Positions 44,630 to 54,057 of a DNA stretch of 64,000 bases are shown here, piece after piece. The notes under the pieces are model-generated. The model saw only the letters and a program-made list of their open reading frames with translations. It searched no databases and was not told the DNA's origin. The position numbers and the translations under genes are program-made. This stretch comes from Luteibacter aegosomatissinici. Its GTDB lineage: Bacteria > Pseudomonadota > Gammaproteobacteria > Xanthomonadales > Rhodanobacteraceae. How positions within the stretch are numbered: position 1 is the first letter of the stretch; every line of letters begins with the position of its first letter. The stretch spans positions 1,798,001 to 1,862,000 of the forward strand of contig NZ_CP095742.1 in NCBI RefSeq assembly GCF_023078495.1, given 5' to 3'.

Positions 44630-46147
44630 ATGCGCACTTATTTCTCCCAGGGCCTGTTTGGCCGCGACCTCCTTGGTTCGGTGGTCGTTTTTCTTGTCGC
44701 ACTGCCGTTGTGCATGGGTATTGCCATCGCATCGGGCATGCCGCCCAGCGCCGGCCTCATCACGGGTATCGTGGGCGGTATCGTCGTAGGCGCCATTGCC
44801 GGTTCGCCGCTGCAGGTCAGCGGCCCGGCGGCGGGCCTCGCGGTCCTGGTGTTTGAACTGGTGCGCGAGCACGGCGTGGCCGCCCTTGGTCCCGTCGTGC
44901 TCCTTGCCGGCCTGATCCAGGTGGTGGCCGGATTGTGCAAGGTCGGTGTGTGGTTCCGCATGACCTCGCCGGCCGTGGTGGCCGGCATGCTGTCCGGCAT
45001 CGGTATCCTGATCGTGGCGTCGCAGTCGCACGTGCTGATGGATGCCATCCCCATGGCCCGTGGCCTGGAGAACTTCGCGGCGCTTCCGGGGGCGGCCTTC
45101 GAGGCCGTGACTGGTGCGGGTGAAGGGCAGGGCATGACCGCACTGTTGATTGGTCTTGGCACGATCGGCATCATGTTGGGCTGGGAGAAGCTGCGCCCGG
45201 CCAAGCTACGCTTTGTGCCAGGCGCATTGCTGGCGGTGATCGCCATGACGCTGACCGCCCAGCTGGGCGCGTTGGATGTGAAGCGCGTGGATGTGCCGGC
45301 CAACCTGTTCTCGGCGGTGAGCCTGCCGAGCATGGGTAGCCTGTTCGGTCTGTTCGATAGTGCCCTGCTGGTGGCGGCGGTGACGTTCGCATTCATCGCC
45401 AGTGCCGAGACGCTGCTTTCCGCCGCCGCGGTGGATCGCATGCACGATGGTGCACGCACGCAGTACGACCGTGAGCTGACGGCACAGGGCGTGGGCAACA
45501 TGATCTGCGGCTTCCTCGGCGCGCTGCCGATGACTGGCGTGATCGTGCGTAGTGCGGCCAATGTGCAGGCCGGCTCCGCCACGCGCATGGCTACCATCCT
45601 GCACGGTACCTGGCTGCTGGGCTTCGTCATGCTTCTGCCGTGGCTGATGCGCATGACCCCGGTATCGTGCCTGGCCGGCATCCTCGTGTTTACCGGCGTG
45701 AAGATGGTGAACCCGAAGCAGATCAAGGATCTTGCTGCCTACGGCAAGGGCACCGCCGCGGTCTATGTCGCGACCACGGTGGCCATTGTCGCTACCGATC
45801 TGCTTACCGGTGTCATCGTTGGCTTCGGTCTGTCGCTGTTCCGCCTGGCGCTGCTATCGTCCAAGCTGAAGATGGACGTGAAGCACCACGACGAGCCTGG
45901 CCATGCCACGCTGCACCTGGAAGGCTCTGCCACGTTCCTGAAGGTACCGACCATGGCTCGTACGCTGGAAGGCGTGCCGCCGAACACCCGCCTGCAGGTG
46001 TCGATGGACCAGCTTCTGCACGTGGACCAGGCGTCGCTGGAACTGCTGCGCGAGTGGGGCCGCAATGCTTCCAAGCGTGGCTGCGAGCTGATCGTGGATT
46101 GGCAGGAGTTGAACCGCCGCGTGGAAGGTAACCGCCAGGCGGCGTAA
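44630..46147 (+). CDS. SulP-family anion (bicarbonate/sulfate) transporter with STAS domain
   Basis: 505 aa. AAGGAAG precedes the ATG. About 11 membrane helices with SulP motifs: LFGRDLLGSVVVFLVALPLCMGIAIASGMPPSAGLITGIVGG, SPLQVSGPAAGLAVLVFEL, and ASAETLLSAAAVDRMHDGARTQYDRELTAQGVGN. A short cytoplasmic STAS-like domain starts at about residue 425 (ATLHLEGSATFLKVPTM). SulP-carbonic anhydrase pairs are widely taken as bicarbonate uptake systems; sulfate is the main alternative. Confidence 0.93.
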   Translation: MRTYFSQGLFGRDLLGSVVVFLVALPLCMGIAIASGMPPSAGLITGIVGGIVVGAIAGSPLQVSGPAAGLAVLVFELVREHGVAALGPVVLLAGLIQVVAGLCKVGVWFRMTSPAVVAGMLSGIGILIVASQSHVLMDAIPMARGLENFAALPGAAFEAVTGAGEGQGMTALLIGLGTIGIMLGWEKLRPAKLRFVPGALLAVIAMTLTAQLGALDVKRVDVPANLFSAVSLPSMGSLFGLFDSALLVAAVTFAFIASAETLLSAAAVDRMHDGARTQYDRELTAQGVGNMICGFLGALPMTGVIVRSAANVQAGSATRMATILHGTWLLGFVMLLPWLMRMTPVSCLAGILVFTGVKMVNPKQIKDLAAYGKGTAAVYVATTVAIVATDLLTGVIVGFGLSLFRLALLSSKLKMDVKHHDEPGHATLHLEGSATFLKVPTMARTLEGVPPNTRLQVSMDQLLHVDQASLELLREWGRNASKRGCELIVDWQELNRRVEGNRQAA

Positions 46148-46178
46148 CCAGGACCATATCGCGCACAGCGGTGCCCCT

Positions 46179-46273
46179 GTAGGAGCGCACCCTGTGCGCG
46201 ACATCTTTCGCGACCCCGTGTCAGGGCTATGTGGGGTGTCGCGAAAGATGTCGCCCACAGGGTGGGCTCCTGC
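46179..46273. repeat. REP-like dyad, mixed-type arms
   Basis: The left arm GTAGGAGCGCACCCTGTGCG with CGACATCTTTCGCGAC is mirrored by GTCGCGAAAGATGTCGCCCA and CAGGGTGGGCTCC. Left and right arms differ at the variable GC positions (GCGC versus GGGC). It lies between convergent sulP and nth. Confidence 0.8.
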
Positions 46274-46297
46274 AGCACGGGGTGATTCTGCCGCTTG

Positions 46298-46933
46298 TCA
46301 GGCTCTGGTTTTCTGCTTGTACGCGCAGAGATCCACGATGGCGCAGGTGGGGCATTCCGGTTTGCGCGCCTTGCATACGTAGCGCCCATGCAGGATCAGC
46401 CAGTGGTGGGCGTCCTGGATGAATTCCTTCGGGATCACCTTTTCCAGCTTGTCTTCCACCTTGCGCACATCCGGGCCAGGCGCCAGGCCGGTGCGGTTGG
46501 CGACGCGAAAGATGTGCGTATCCACCGCGATCGTGGGCTGGCCAAACGCCGTGTTGAGTACAACGTTCGCGGTCTTGCGGCCAACACCCGGCAGCGATTC
46601 CAGCGCCTCGCGTGATTCGGGCACCTCGCCGCCGTACTGGTCGACGAGGATCTGGCTCATGGCGATCAGGTTCTTCGCCTTGTTGTTGTACAGGCCGATC
46701 GTGCTGATATAGCTCTTCAGCTTTTCCAGGCCAAGCTTCAGGATCTTTTGTGGCGTGTTCGCCACGGGAAAGAGCTTGCGCGTGGCCTTGTTCACGCCCA
46801 CATCGGTGGCCTGCGCGGACAGCGCCACGGCGGACAGGAGCTCGAACGGCGTGGTGTATTCGAGTTCCGTTTTCGGATGCGGATTCAGCTCGCGCAGGCG
46901 GGTGAACATCTCGATGATGTCGGCCTTCTTCAC
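46298..46933 (-). CDS. nth: Endonuclease III (DNA glycosylase/AP lyase)
   Basis: 211 aa, the same length and numbering as E. coli Nth. Helix-hairpin-helix [13 protein letters not shown] with catalytic K120, D138 in [11 protein letters not shown], and 4Fe-4S cysteines C187, C194, C197, C203 ([17 protein letters not shown]). Removes oxidised pyrimidines in base-excision repair. It overlaps the upstream rnfB-like gene by four bases (ATGA). Confidence 0.97.
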   Translation of the reverse strand: MKKADIIEMFTRLRELNPHPKTELEYTTPFELLSAVALSAQATDVGVNKATRKLFPVANTPQKILKLGLEKLKSYISTIGLYNNKAKNLIAMSQILVDQYGGEVPESREALESLPGVGRKTANVVLNTAFGQPTIAVDTHIFRVANRTGLAPGPDVRKVEDKLEKVIPKEFIQDAHHWLILHGRYVCKARKPECPTCAIVDLCAYKQKTRA

Positions 46934-47538
46934 GGCGAATCCTTCTTCTTGGCTTTGGCGCGGGCCAGGGCTTCGAGTACGGCGTTGCGGGCTGCAGGCG
47001 CGCCGACATCGCGCTTGCTTGCGGCCAGTTGTTCATCGCGCGCGGCACGCTCGCGCGCCAATCGAACCTCGCGGCGCTGGAAGTGCGCGCGGGCGGCATC
47101 GGCATGGGCGCGGTCATCAGCCTGCGCCAGCGGCATGGGATCGAGCGTGATGCAATCGACCGGGCAGGCGGGCACGCACAGCTCGCAGCCGGTGCACAGG
47201 TCGCTCATGACCACATGCATCACCTTGGCCGCGCCCAGGATGGCATCCACGGGGCAAGCCTGGATGCATTTGGTGCAACCGATGCAGTCAGCCTCGATCA
47301 CCCGCGCGAGCATGCGGGGCTTTTCCGCGCCGCGCGAGGTATCGAGCGGGATGACGGGCTGATCGAGCAGTGCCGCCAGCCGTGCGATCCCCAGTGCACC
47401 GCCTGGCGGGCACCGGTTGATCGGTGCCTCGCCCGTGGCGATAGCCTCGGCATACGGGCGGCAGCCATGGAACCCGCATTGCTCGCACTGGGTCTGCGGC
47501 AGCAGGTGGTCGATGCGATCGGCAAGCGTTGGCGTCAT
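46930..47538 (-). CDS. RnfB/RsxB-like iron-sulfur protein without membrane anchor
   Basis: 202 aa. The N-terminal 4Fe-4S (DUF4006/Fe-S) motif is [18 protein letters not shown] ... NRCPPGG. Two ferredoxin-type clusters follow: [16 protein letters not shown] and [16 protein letters not shown]. The C-terminal 80 residues are charged and helical. Real RnfB/RsxB begins with a membrane helix, which is absent here, and no other rnf gene is nearby; only the classical rnf-nth adjacency is kept. It probably serves as a soluble electron carrier, perhaps toward Fe-S maintenance; this is inference. Confidence 0.85.
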   Translation of the reverse strand: MTPTLADRIDHLLPQTQCEQCGFHGCRPYAEAIATGEAPINRCPPGGALGIARLAALLDQPVIPLDTSRGAEKPRMLARVIEADCIGCTKCIQACPVDAILGAAKVMHVVMSDLCTGCELCVPACPVDCITLDPMPLAQADDRAHADAARAHFQRREVRLARERAARDEQLAASKRDVGAPAARNAVLEALARAKAKKKDSP

Positions 47539-47561
47539 GGCTGGCGCAAAACCGAAGCGTT

Positions 47562-49670
47562 TTAGCGAACGGTGGCGCCCGGTGCCGCACCCTGGTCGGC
47601 ATCCAGCAGGAACAGATCCGCACCGCCGTCACCGGCGGAAAGGATCATGCCCTCGGACAGGCCGAAGCGCATCTTGCGCGGCGCGAGGTTGGCGATGAAG
47701 ACCACGTTGCGGCCCACGAGCGTTTCCGGCTCGCCATACGCGGCGCGAATGCCCGAGAAGATCTGGCGCTTGCCCAGCGGGCCTGCATCCAGCTCGAAGC
47801 GCAGCAGCTTGTCCGACCCCTCCACGAACTCGCAGGCGAGCACCTTGCCGATGCGCAGGTCGAGCTTGGCGAAATCGTCGATCGAGATGGTGGCGGTATC
47901 GGCGGGAGCGGCGGCGGTATCAGTCATGGCTTTCGGTGCTTCTTTGGGCTTGGTTTTCTTGGCGTCCGCCTTGGCGGCCTCTCGGGCCTGCTCGGCGGGG
48001 CTGAGCGATTCCTTCGATGCGTCGACCATCGCTTCGATCTTCTTGGGATCCAGGCGGCCGAACAGCGGCGAGAAGGCGTTGACGGTATGGCCGAACAGCT
48101 CGCGGCGTGCGTCGGCAAACGATTCGATGGGGCCGCCGAGGAAGGTCTCGGCCGCGGCGACGGTCACCGGGATGATCGGCTTGAGCAGGCCCGAAAGAAG
48201 GCGGAACGCATTCAGCGCGAACGTGCAGACCTGCTGCAGCTCATCGCGGCGTGCTTCGTCCCTGGCGATAACCCACGGAGCCTTCGCGGCGATGTAGCCG
48301 TTCACCGCATCGGACATGGCGACGAAGCGGCGGGTGACTTCCGCGTATTCATCCGCTTCGTACAGGGTCTCGACACCCTCGTACTGCGCGAGCAGTTCGC
48401 CCCACAGCGTGGTGGCCTCGTCGTCAAAACGATCGGCCAGCTTGCCGGCGAAGTGCGTGTTCACGAAGCCTGCGGTGCGGCTGGCGATGTTCGCCCACTT
48501 GCCGACCAGGTGCGAGTTCACCCGCTCCTCGAACGACTTCAGGTCCAGGTCCACATCGACCGGCTGCGGGCCGAGCATGGTGGCGAAGTAGTAGCGCAGC
48601 GCTTCCGGGTCGAGCCCCGAATCCAGGTAGGTACGCGCCTGGATGAAGGTGCCGCGCGATTTGGACATCTTCGCGCCGTTCACCGTCAGGTAGCCGTTGA
48701 CGTGCAGGGCGGTGGGCACGCGCAGATCCGCGCCGTGCAGCATCGCCGGCCAGAACAGGCCGTGGAAATTGATGATGTCCTTGCCGATGAAGTGGTGCAT
48801 CTCGGCGGTGCTGTCCTTGCCGAGGAAATCATCGAACGCCAGGCCCTTGCGCTCGCACAGTGCCTTGAACGAGGCGAGATAGCCGACCGGCGCGTCGAGC
48901 CAGACATAAAAGAACTTGCCCGGTGCGTCGGGGATCGGGAAGCCGAAGTAGGGCGCGTCGCGGGAGATATCCCAGTCGCGCAGGCCACCATCGATCCACT
49001 CGGCGAGCTTCGCGGCCACGCTGCTGTCGGCCACGCGCTTGCCACCGGTGAGCTTGCCGGCGAACCAGTCGCGCAGCAGCTGCTCGAACTTGCCCAGCTC
49101 GAAGAAGTAGTGTTCCGAATCGCGCAGGATGGGCGTGGCGCCGGACATCACCGAGTACGGGTTCAACAGCTCGGTAGGCGCGTAAGTCGCGCCGCAGTTC
49201 TCGCAGTTGTCGCCGTACTGGTCGGGCGTACCGCACACCGGGCAGGTGCCCTTGATGTAGCGATCGGGCAGGAACATGTCGCGGGTGGGGTCGTACAACT
49301 GCTGGATATCGCGGCGCGCGATGTAGCCGCCCTCGCGCAGTTTCAGGTAAATCGCCGTGGCGATCTCCTGGTTCTCCGGCGAGTGCGTGGTGTGGTACTG
49401 GTCGTAGCTGAAGTGGAAATCGGTGAAATCCGCTTCGTGGCTCGCGCGAATGCCCGCGATGTATTCCTCGGGCGTCTTACCGACCTTTTCGGCGGCCAGC
49501 ATGATCGGTGTGCCGTGGGCGTCTTCGCCGGCCACGTACCACACCTCGTTGCCCTGCATTCGCTGCGCCCGCGCCCAGACATCGGCTTCGATATAGCCAA
49601 GCATGTGGCCCAGGTGCAGCGGGCCATTGGCGTAGGGGAGGGCGTTGGTGACGAGGATGCGGCGGGCCAT
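47562..49670 (-). CDS. metG: Methionyl-tRNA synthetase with C-terminal tRNA-binding domain
   Basis: 702 aa from ATG 49670. Rossmann start [20 protein letters not shown] with the HLGH active-site motif, zinc-finger cysteines ([18 protein letters not shown]), and KMSKS ([12 protein letters not shown]). An Ala/Lys-rich linker leads to the dimerising OB-fold ([20 protein letters not shown] ... [19 protein letters not shown]). Charges tRNA(Met). It lies 24 bases upstream of the rnfB-like gene on the same strand. Confidence 0.98.
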   Translation of the reverse strand: MARRILVTNALPYANGPLHLGHMLGYIEADVWARAQRMQGNEVWYVAGEDAHGTPIMLAAEKVGKTPEEYIAGIRASHEADFTDFHFSYDQYHTTHSPENQEIATAIYLKLREGGYIARRDIQQLYDPTRDMFLPDRYIKGTCPVCGTPDQYGDNCENCGATYAPTELLNPYSVMSGATPILRDSEHYFFELGKFEQLLRDWFAGKLTGGKRVADSSVAAKLAEWIDGGLRDWDISRDAPYFGFPIPDAPGKFFYVWLDAPVGYLASFKALCERKGLAFDDFLGKDSTAEMHHFIGKDIINFHGLFWPAMLHGADLRVPTALHVNGYLTVNGAKMSKSRGTFIQARTYLDSGLDPEALRYYFATMLGPQPVDVDLDLKSFEERVNSHLVGKWANIASRTAGFVNTHFAGKLADRFDDEATTLWGELLAQYEGVETLYEADEYAEVTRRFVAMSDAVNGYIAAKAPWVIARDEARRDELQQVCTFALNAFRLLSGLLKPIIPVTVAAAETFLGGPIESFADARRELFGHTVNAFSPLFGRLDPKKIEAMVDASKESLSPAEQAREAAKADAKKTKPKEAPKAMTDTAAAPADTATISIDDFAKLDLRIGKVLACEFVEGSDKLLRFELDAGPLGKRQIFSGIRAAYGEPETLVGRNVVFIANLAPRKMRFGLSEGMILSAGDGGADLFLLDADQGAAPGATVR

Positions 49671-49723
49671 GATTCGCACGGTCGGCTGTAGGACCGGGGA
49701 TTATGGCATGGCCCGCCGTGGCG

Positions 49724-50170
49724 TTACTCGGCGCGGACCCATTCCTGGCTGCGGCCGAGCAGCGAGAAACCGATATAGCCGTGGACGTCCAGCTTCTGGC
49801 CGCCATCGACCAGGGTGAGGGTGACCTTGTAGATCTTGCCCTTGGCCGGGTCCAGGATCTGGCCGCCGGACCATTCATCGCCGCTCTTCTTCAGGCCCCA
49901 CATGATGGTCATGCCTTCGATGGGCTTGCCCTTGCGGTCGCCATCGCACTCGTCGCAGACCGGGTGCGGGCCCTTGTCGGACTTGAGCACCTGCAGGACC
50001 TTGCCTTCCAGCAGGCCGTGGTTCTCGGTGATCTCGACGATGGACTTCACCTCGTGGGTCTTGTCGTCGATGGTCTTCCACTTGCCCACCGGGGAATCGG
50101 TGGCGGCAAGGGCGGGGAGGGCTGCGGTCGCGAAGGCGAGGGCGGCGGCGGTACGGATCAGGTGCTTCAT
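49724..50170 (-). CDS. DUF2147-family exported protein
   Basis: 148 aa from ATG 50170. Signal peptide MKHLIRTAAALAFATAALPALAA, then the DUF2147 pattern SPVGKWKTIDDKTHEVKSIVEI, CDECDGDRKGKPIEGMTIMWGL, GGQILDPAKGKIYKVTLTL and YIGFSLLGRSQEWVR. Periplasmic beta-rich protein of unknown role. The CxxC-like CDEC pair may form a disulfide. It precedes metG on the same strand by 53 bases. Confidence 0.88.
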   Translation of the reverse strand: MKHLIRTAAALAFATAALPALAATDSPVGKWKTIDDKTHEVKSIVEITENHGLLEGKVLQVLKSDKGPHPVCDECDGDRKGKPIEGMTIMWGLKKSGDEWSGGQILDPAKGKIYKVTLTLVDGGQKLDVHGYIGFSLLGRSQEWVRAE

Positions 50171-50267
50171 AGGCTCGTGGGCTCCCCATACGGTCAGGTA
50201 CGGCCGGAGCCTGACGAAGCCGCCCCAGCCCGTCAAGCTGCAACGCGCCACCCGGCAATATTCAGCG

Positions 50268-50293
50268 TCGGAGCCCACCCAGTGGGCGACATC
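50268..50293. repeat. Degenerate REP-like half-site
   Basis: TCGGAGCCCACCCAGTGGGC followed by GACATC: one arm of the GTAGGAGCCCACCC family with the GTA end lost and one central change. No second arm is seen in the 253-bp gap between divergent genes. Confidence 0.55.
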
Positions 50294-50423
50294 CTTTCGC
50301 GACGACGCCACAGGCCCCGCTGCTGTTCCACGGCCAGCATCGCCCGCAGCGTTCGGCCCCGGCGGGGCCGCCCCGCCACGGGCGTGCCATAATCGCGTCA
50401 TCTTAGGTTTTCCTCATTTCCCC

Positions 50424-51509
50424 ATGTCCCAGGCCAGCGAAACCCTTGTGCGCGGCGTGCTCGACCGCGTCATCGACCCTCATTCCGGACAGCCCCTGAG
50501 CACCTCCATTCGCGCCGTGGGCGTGGATGGCGACCGCGTGTCGGTCGATATCCAGCTCGGCTATCCGGCCGAGGGCTACGTGGCCCAGGCCGCCGCCGAC
50601 GCGAAGGCGGCCCTCGAGGCTGAGCCGGGGATCACGGCGGCCGCCGTCTCCGTGGGCTGGCGCGTCCATGCCCATAAGGTGCAGGGCCAGCTCGCCCCCA
50701 TGCCGGGTGTGAAGAACATCATCGCCGTGGCCTCGGGCAAGGGCGGTGTCGGCAAATCCACGGTATCCGTGAACCTGGCCCTGGCCCTGACGGCCGAAGG
50801 TGCCAGGGTCGGCCTGCTCGACGCCGATATCTACGGCCCGAGCCAGCAGCGGATGCTGGGCCTGTCCGGCAAGCCGGTGTCGCCCGACGGCAAGAGCATC
50901 GAGCCGATGAAGGCCCATGGCCTCCAGGCCATGTCTATCGGCGTGCTGATCGAGGAAGACACCCCGATGATCTGGCGCGGCCCGATGGTCACCCAGGCCC
51001 TCATGCAGCTCCTGAATGACACGCGCTGGGAAGAGCTCGATTACCTGATCATCGACCTGCCGCCGGGCACCGGCGATATCCAGCTGACCCTGTCGCAGAA
51101 GGTGCCTGTCTCCGGTGCGGTCATCGTCACCACGCCGCAGGACATCGCCCTGCTGGATGCCCGCAAGGCGCTGGGCATGTTCCGCAAGGTGGAAGTGCCG
51201 GTGCTGGGCGTCATCGAGAACATGGCCACCCACGTCTGCACGAACTGCGGACACGAGGAGCACATCTTCGGCCACGGCGGCGGCGCGCGCATGGCGGAAG
51301 AGGCCGGCATCGCTTTCCTGGGTGAGCTCCCGCTGGATATCCGCATCCGTCAGCAGGCTGACGATGGCAAGCCCACCGTGGTCGCCATGCCGGATTCTGA
51401 TCTCGCGGCGCGCTACCGGGCGATCGCCCGTGGGGCGGCGGCGAAGCTCTCGCTGCAGGCGAAGAACAAAGCGATCTCGTTCCCGAAGATCGTCATCCAG
51501 AACACCTGA
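50424..51509 (+). CDS. apbC: Iron-sulfur cluster carrier protein (Mrp/ApbC P-loop ATPase)
   Basis: 361 aa from ATG 50424; the longer frame upstream overlaps the divergent gene. An N-terminal MIP18-like domain (VLDRVIDPHSG) precedes the deviant Walker A GKGGVGKST, switch motifs DADIYGPSQQRM and DLPPGTGDIQLTL, and the cluster-binding CTNC (ATHVCTNCGHEEHIFG). Transfers Fe-S clusters to apoproteins. Confidence 0.96.
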   Translation: MSQASETLVRGVLDRVIDPHSGQPLSTSIRAVGVDGDRVSVDIQLGYPAEGYVAQAAADAKAALEAEPGITAAAVSVGWRVHAHKVQGQLAPMPGVKNIIAVASGKGGVGKSTVSVNLALALTAEGARVGLLDADIYGPSQQRMLGLSGKPVSPDGKSIEPMKAHGLQAMSIGVLIEEDTPMIWRGPMVTQALMQLLNDTRWEELDYLIIDLPPGTGDIQLTLSQKVPVSGAVIVTTPQDIALLDARKALGMFRKVEVPVLGVIENMATHVCTNCGHEEHIFGHGGGARMAEEAGIAFLGELPLDIRIRQQADDGKPTVVAMPDSDLAARYRAIARGAAAKLSLQAKNKAISFPKIVIQNT

Positions 51510-51543
51510 TATCCTTTCCGCTCCAGCGAGGGAGTAACTGTAA

Positions 51544-52110
51544 GTGAGCATCAAGTCCGACAAGTGGATCCGCCGCATGGCCGAGCAGCACGGCATGATC
51601 GAGCCGTACGCGCCTGGCCAGGTCAAGGAGCGCGACGGCCACCGCCTGGTGTCCTACGGCACGTCCAGCTACGGCTACGACGTCCGCTGCGCCGACGAGT
51701 TCAAGGTGTTCACCAACATCAACTCCACCATCGTCGACCCGAAGGCCTTTGATAAGGGCAGCTTCGTCGATGTGAAGTCCGATGTGTGCATCATTCCGCC
51801 GAATTCGTTTGCCCTTGCGCGCACGGTTGAGTACTTCCGCATCCCGCGCAACGTGCTCACCATCTGCCTGGGCAAGAGCACCTATGCCCGCTGCGGCATC
51901 ATCGTGAACGTGACCCCGCTCGAACCGGAGTGGGAAGGCCACGTGACGCTGGAGTTCTCGAACACCACGCCGCTGCCCGCAAAAATCTACGCCAACGAGG
52001 GTGTGGCGCAGATGCTCTTCCTCGAATCCGACGAGGTTTGCGAAGTGTCGTACGCCGACCGCGGCGGCAAGTACCAGGGCCAGCGCGGCGTGACCCTGCC
52101 AAGCACCTGA
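51544..52110 (+). CDS. dcd: dCTP deaminase
   Basis: 188 aa from GTG 51544 (GGGAG 9 bases upstream). Motifs [58 protein letters not shown] with the catalytic Glu, and [14 protein letters not shown]. Converts dCTP to dUTP for thymidylate synthesis. It follows apbC by 34 bases. Confidence 0.98.
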   Translation: MSIKSDKWIRRMAEQHGMIEPYAPGQVKERDGHRLVSYGTSSYGYDVRCADEFKVFTNINSTIVDPKAFDKGSFVDVKSDVCIIPPNSFALARTVEYFRIPRNVLTICLGKSTYARCGIIVNVTPLEPEWEGHVTLEFSNTTPLPAKIYANEGVAQMLFLESDEVCEVSYADRGGKYQGQRGVTLPST

Positions 52111-52196
52111 ACGCCTTCATGGTCGCACCCGCGCCCGACACCCGGGCGCGGTAGACTCGCCTTTTCCGCCCGTACCAACGATCCACGGAGACACGC

Positions 52197-52697
52197 ATGA
52201 CCCGAGTTCCCACCCTGATGGGCCGCATTGCCGCGGCGCTGTTCCTCGCCAGCATGCTGGTGCTCGCCGGCTGCCACCGTGGCGCGTCCAAGGGCGACGT
52301 GATCGCCACGAGCTCTGAGCAGGGCAAGTTCGATTACACGCTGAAGGCCTACAAGAGCGGCCAGTTCGAGACCCTCGACGGCGCCGTGCTTTCCGCGGCC
52401 GATGCCGGCAGCCACTTTGCCTACCTGAAGGACACCGGCAAGCTGCCGAAGACCGTGCTGCTGCTGCCCAGCGACGATTCGAAGATCCGTGACAACCACC
52501 TGGGCTTCATGGCCCGCATGGCGTTGGATTACGGTTTTGCCGTGTACTACGACAAGAAGGGGGAGCTGGTCCGCCTCAACGCGGTTGAGAGCGAAGCCCG
52601 CCAGCTGGAAGATACCCCGCACAAGGCCGACCTGCCCGATCGCATGAAGGGCAAGGAAGCATCCAGCGGCGCGTACGACCCGCAGACGCAGCAGTAA
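52197..52697 (+). CDS. Hypothetical lipoprotein (166 aa)
   Basis: Signal GRIAAALFLASMLVLAGC with a lipobox Cys at about 27; ATG 52218 is an alternative start. The mature part is a small mixed domain (YTLKAYKSGQFETLDGAVLSAADAGSHFAYLKDTGKLPKTVLLLPSDDSKIRDNHLGFMARMALDYGF...) with a hydrophilic end rich in Asp, Lys and Gln. It resembles an uncharacterised xanthomonad lipoprotein type; no function is known to me. A terminator follows directly. Confidence 0.8.
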   Translation: MTRVPTLMGRIAAALFLASMLVLAGCHRGASKGDVIATSSEQGKFDYTLKAYKSGQFETLDGAVLSAADAGSHFAYLKDTGKLPKTVLLLPSDDSKIRDNHLGFMARMALDYGFAVYYDKKGELVRLNAVESEARQLEDTPHKADLPDRMKGKEASSGAYDPQTQQ

Positions 52698-52703
52698 ACA
52701 TCG

Positions 52704-52731
52704 AAGGCCGGCGCAAGCCGGCCTTCTTCGT
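52704..52731 (+). terminator. Rho-independent terminator
   Basis: AAGGCCGGC (52704-52712), loop GCAA, GCCGGCCTT (52717-52725), then CTTCGTT. Ends the apbC-dcd-lipoprotein run. Confidence 0.8.
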
Positions 52732-52735
52732 TACG

Positions 52736-52830
52736 GCAGGAGCCCACCCTGTGGGCGACGCTGTTCGCGAGAGCGCCGCAGGGCCTGCTGCTCCGAGGCG
52801 GAAGATGTCGCCCACAGGGTGGGCTCCTAC
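52736..52830. repeat. REP-like dyad, GTAGGAGCCCACCCTGTGGG family
   Basis: GCAGGAGCCCACCCTGTGGG with CGAC on the left (T to C change in GTAGG), mirrored by GATGTCGCCCACAGGGTGGG and CTCCTAC to 52830. It lies between convergent genes. Confidence 0.85.
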
Positions 52831-52835
52831 ATCGA

Positions 52836-53246
52836 TCAGCCCAGCACCAGGGCGCGACGCATCCGTTCAGCCATCCCCTCGATATCCGCATAAGGCTCAG
52901 CCTTCCCGGACCCCCAAACCGGCCCCGGCCACGCGGCATCCCCCTCCACCCGCGCTACCACGTGCACGTGCAGCTGCCGCACGATGTTTCCCAGCGCTCC
53001 AATATTGAGCTTGTCGCACGGCGCCACGGTGCGGAGCGCCGCACCGGCCTGGTCCACCTCGCGCCACAGCGCGGCCCGGTCGGCTTCCGCCAGATCCGCC
53101 ACCTCGACCAGCCCAGCGTGCCGCGGCACCAGCACCAGCCACGCAAACCGCTGGTCTCGCATCAGCAGTACCCGGCACAGCGGCAGATCGCCGACGACGA
53201 CGGTATCGCCGGCGAGCCGCGCATCCAGTTCGAACGTCGCGCTCAT
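52836..53246 (-). CDS. HIT-family nucleotide-binding protein
   Basis: 136 aa from ATG 53246, overlapping the dienelactone-hydrolase-type gene by four bases. HIT signature in RQLHVHVVARVEGDAAWPGPVWG: the third His of the classical HxHxH triad is replaced by Val (HVHVV), as I recall in other members of this bacterial subgroup. Probably a nucleotide hydrolase or transferase of unknown substrate. Confidence 0.85.
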   Translation of the reverse strand: MSATFELDARLAGDTVVVGDLPLCRVLLMRDQRFAWLVLVPRHAGLVEVADLAEADRAALWREVDQAGAALRTVAPCDKLNIGALGNIVRQLHVHVVARVEGDAAWPGPVWGSGKAEPYADIEGMAERMRRALVLG

Positions 53247-53914
53247 GCCAGTTCGCGGCCGAAGAAGGCCAGGGTGCGCTCCCACGCGAGCGTGGCGCTC
53301 GGCTCGTCGTAGCTGGCCCGAACATCGCAGTTGAAGCCATGGTCAGCCGGGTACACCCAGGTATCCATCTCTGGCTTCAGTTCGCGGTGCTTCTCCACCA
53401 TCTCAGGCGGGATGGAGTGGTCACGCTCGCCAAAGTGGAAAATGACATTGGCCCTGGCCGGCTCGGTCAGAAACGGGACATCGCGCGAGCCGTAATAGCT
53501 GGAGGAGGGCAGGCCCAGGCGCAGGGCGGCCAGCATGGCCACGGTGCCACCCCAGCAGTAACCCACGGTGCCGACCTTTACCTTGTAGGTATCCGCCAGC
53601 CACGCCGCCGCGATGCCCACATCCTGCTGGGGCCGCAGCAGGCCCAGTTCGGCCACCATCTTCACGCCCTTGGTCATGCCTTCCTGGTCGTAGCCCGTTT
53701 CCACGCCTTTCTCGACGGGATCGAACAATGCGGGAGCGATGGCCACATAGCCGTCCGCCGCGAATCGATCGGCCACGCTGCGGATATGAGCGTTGACGCC
53801 GAAAATCTCCTGGATGACGACGATGCCACCTTTCGGCGTGCCCTCTGGCTCAGCGAGGTACGCATCCATGCTTTCGTGGGGGCGGGATGTGTCGAGGATC
53901 AGGGTACGACCCAT
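53243..53914 (-). CDS. Dienelactone-hydrolase-family protein
   Basis: 223 aa from ATG 53914. Alpha/beta hydrolase with the DLH-type Cys-Asp-His triad: C120 in VGYCWGGTVAML, D165 in FGERDHSIPP, H192 in YPADHGFNC. IVVIQEIFGVNAHIRSVADRFAADGY is characteristic. Relatives hydrolyse dienelactone in chlorocatechol breakdown, but chromosomal copies without catechol genes usually have unknown esterase roles, as here. Coupled to the HIT gene downstream. Confidence 0.92.
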   Translation of the reverse strand: MGRTLILDTSRPHESMDAYLAEPEGTPKGGIVVIQEIFGVNAHIRSVADRFAADGYVAIAPALFDPVEKGVETGYDQEGMTKGVKMVAELGLLRPQQDVGIAAAWLADTYKVKVGTVGYCWGGTVAMLAALRLGLPSSSYYGSRDVPFLTEPARANVIFHFGERDHSIPPEMVEKHRELKPEMDTWVYPADHGFNCDVRASYDEPSATLAWERTLAFFGRELA

Positions 53915-54019
53915 GGGGGAAATCTCCGGGTGGGGTGAGAACGCTGCGCGAAGATTAACCGGGCCGCCGTCCAGAAGTCGTGCGTGGTGGCACAGCCGGA
54001 CCGGGGCGCCGCAACCGGC

Positions 54020-54025
54020 TATAAT
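54020..54025 (+). promoter_or_regulatory. -10 element upstream of rimO
   Basis: Perfect TATAAT 33 bases before the rimO start. The hexamer 17 bp upstream (CGGACC) is a poor -35. Confidence 0.45.
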
Positions 54026-54057
54026 GCGCGGTTTCCCACCCCCGGTACCCACGGCAT

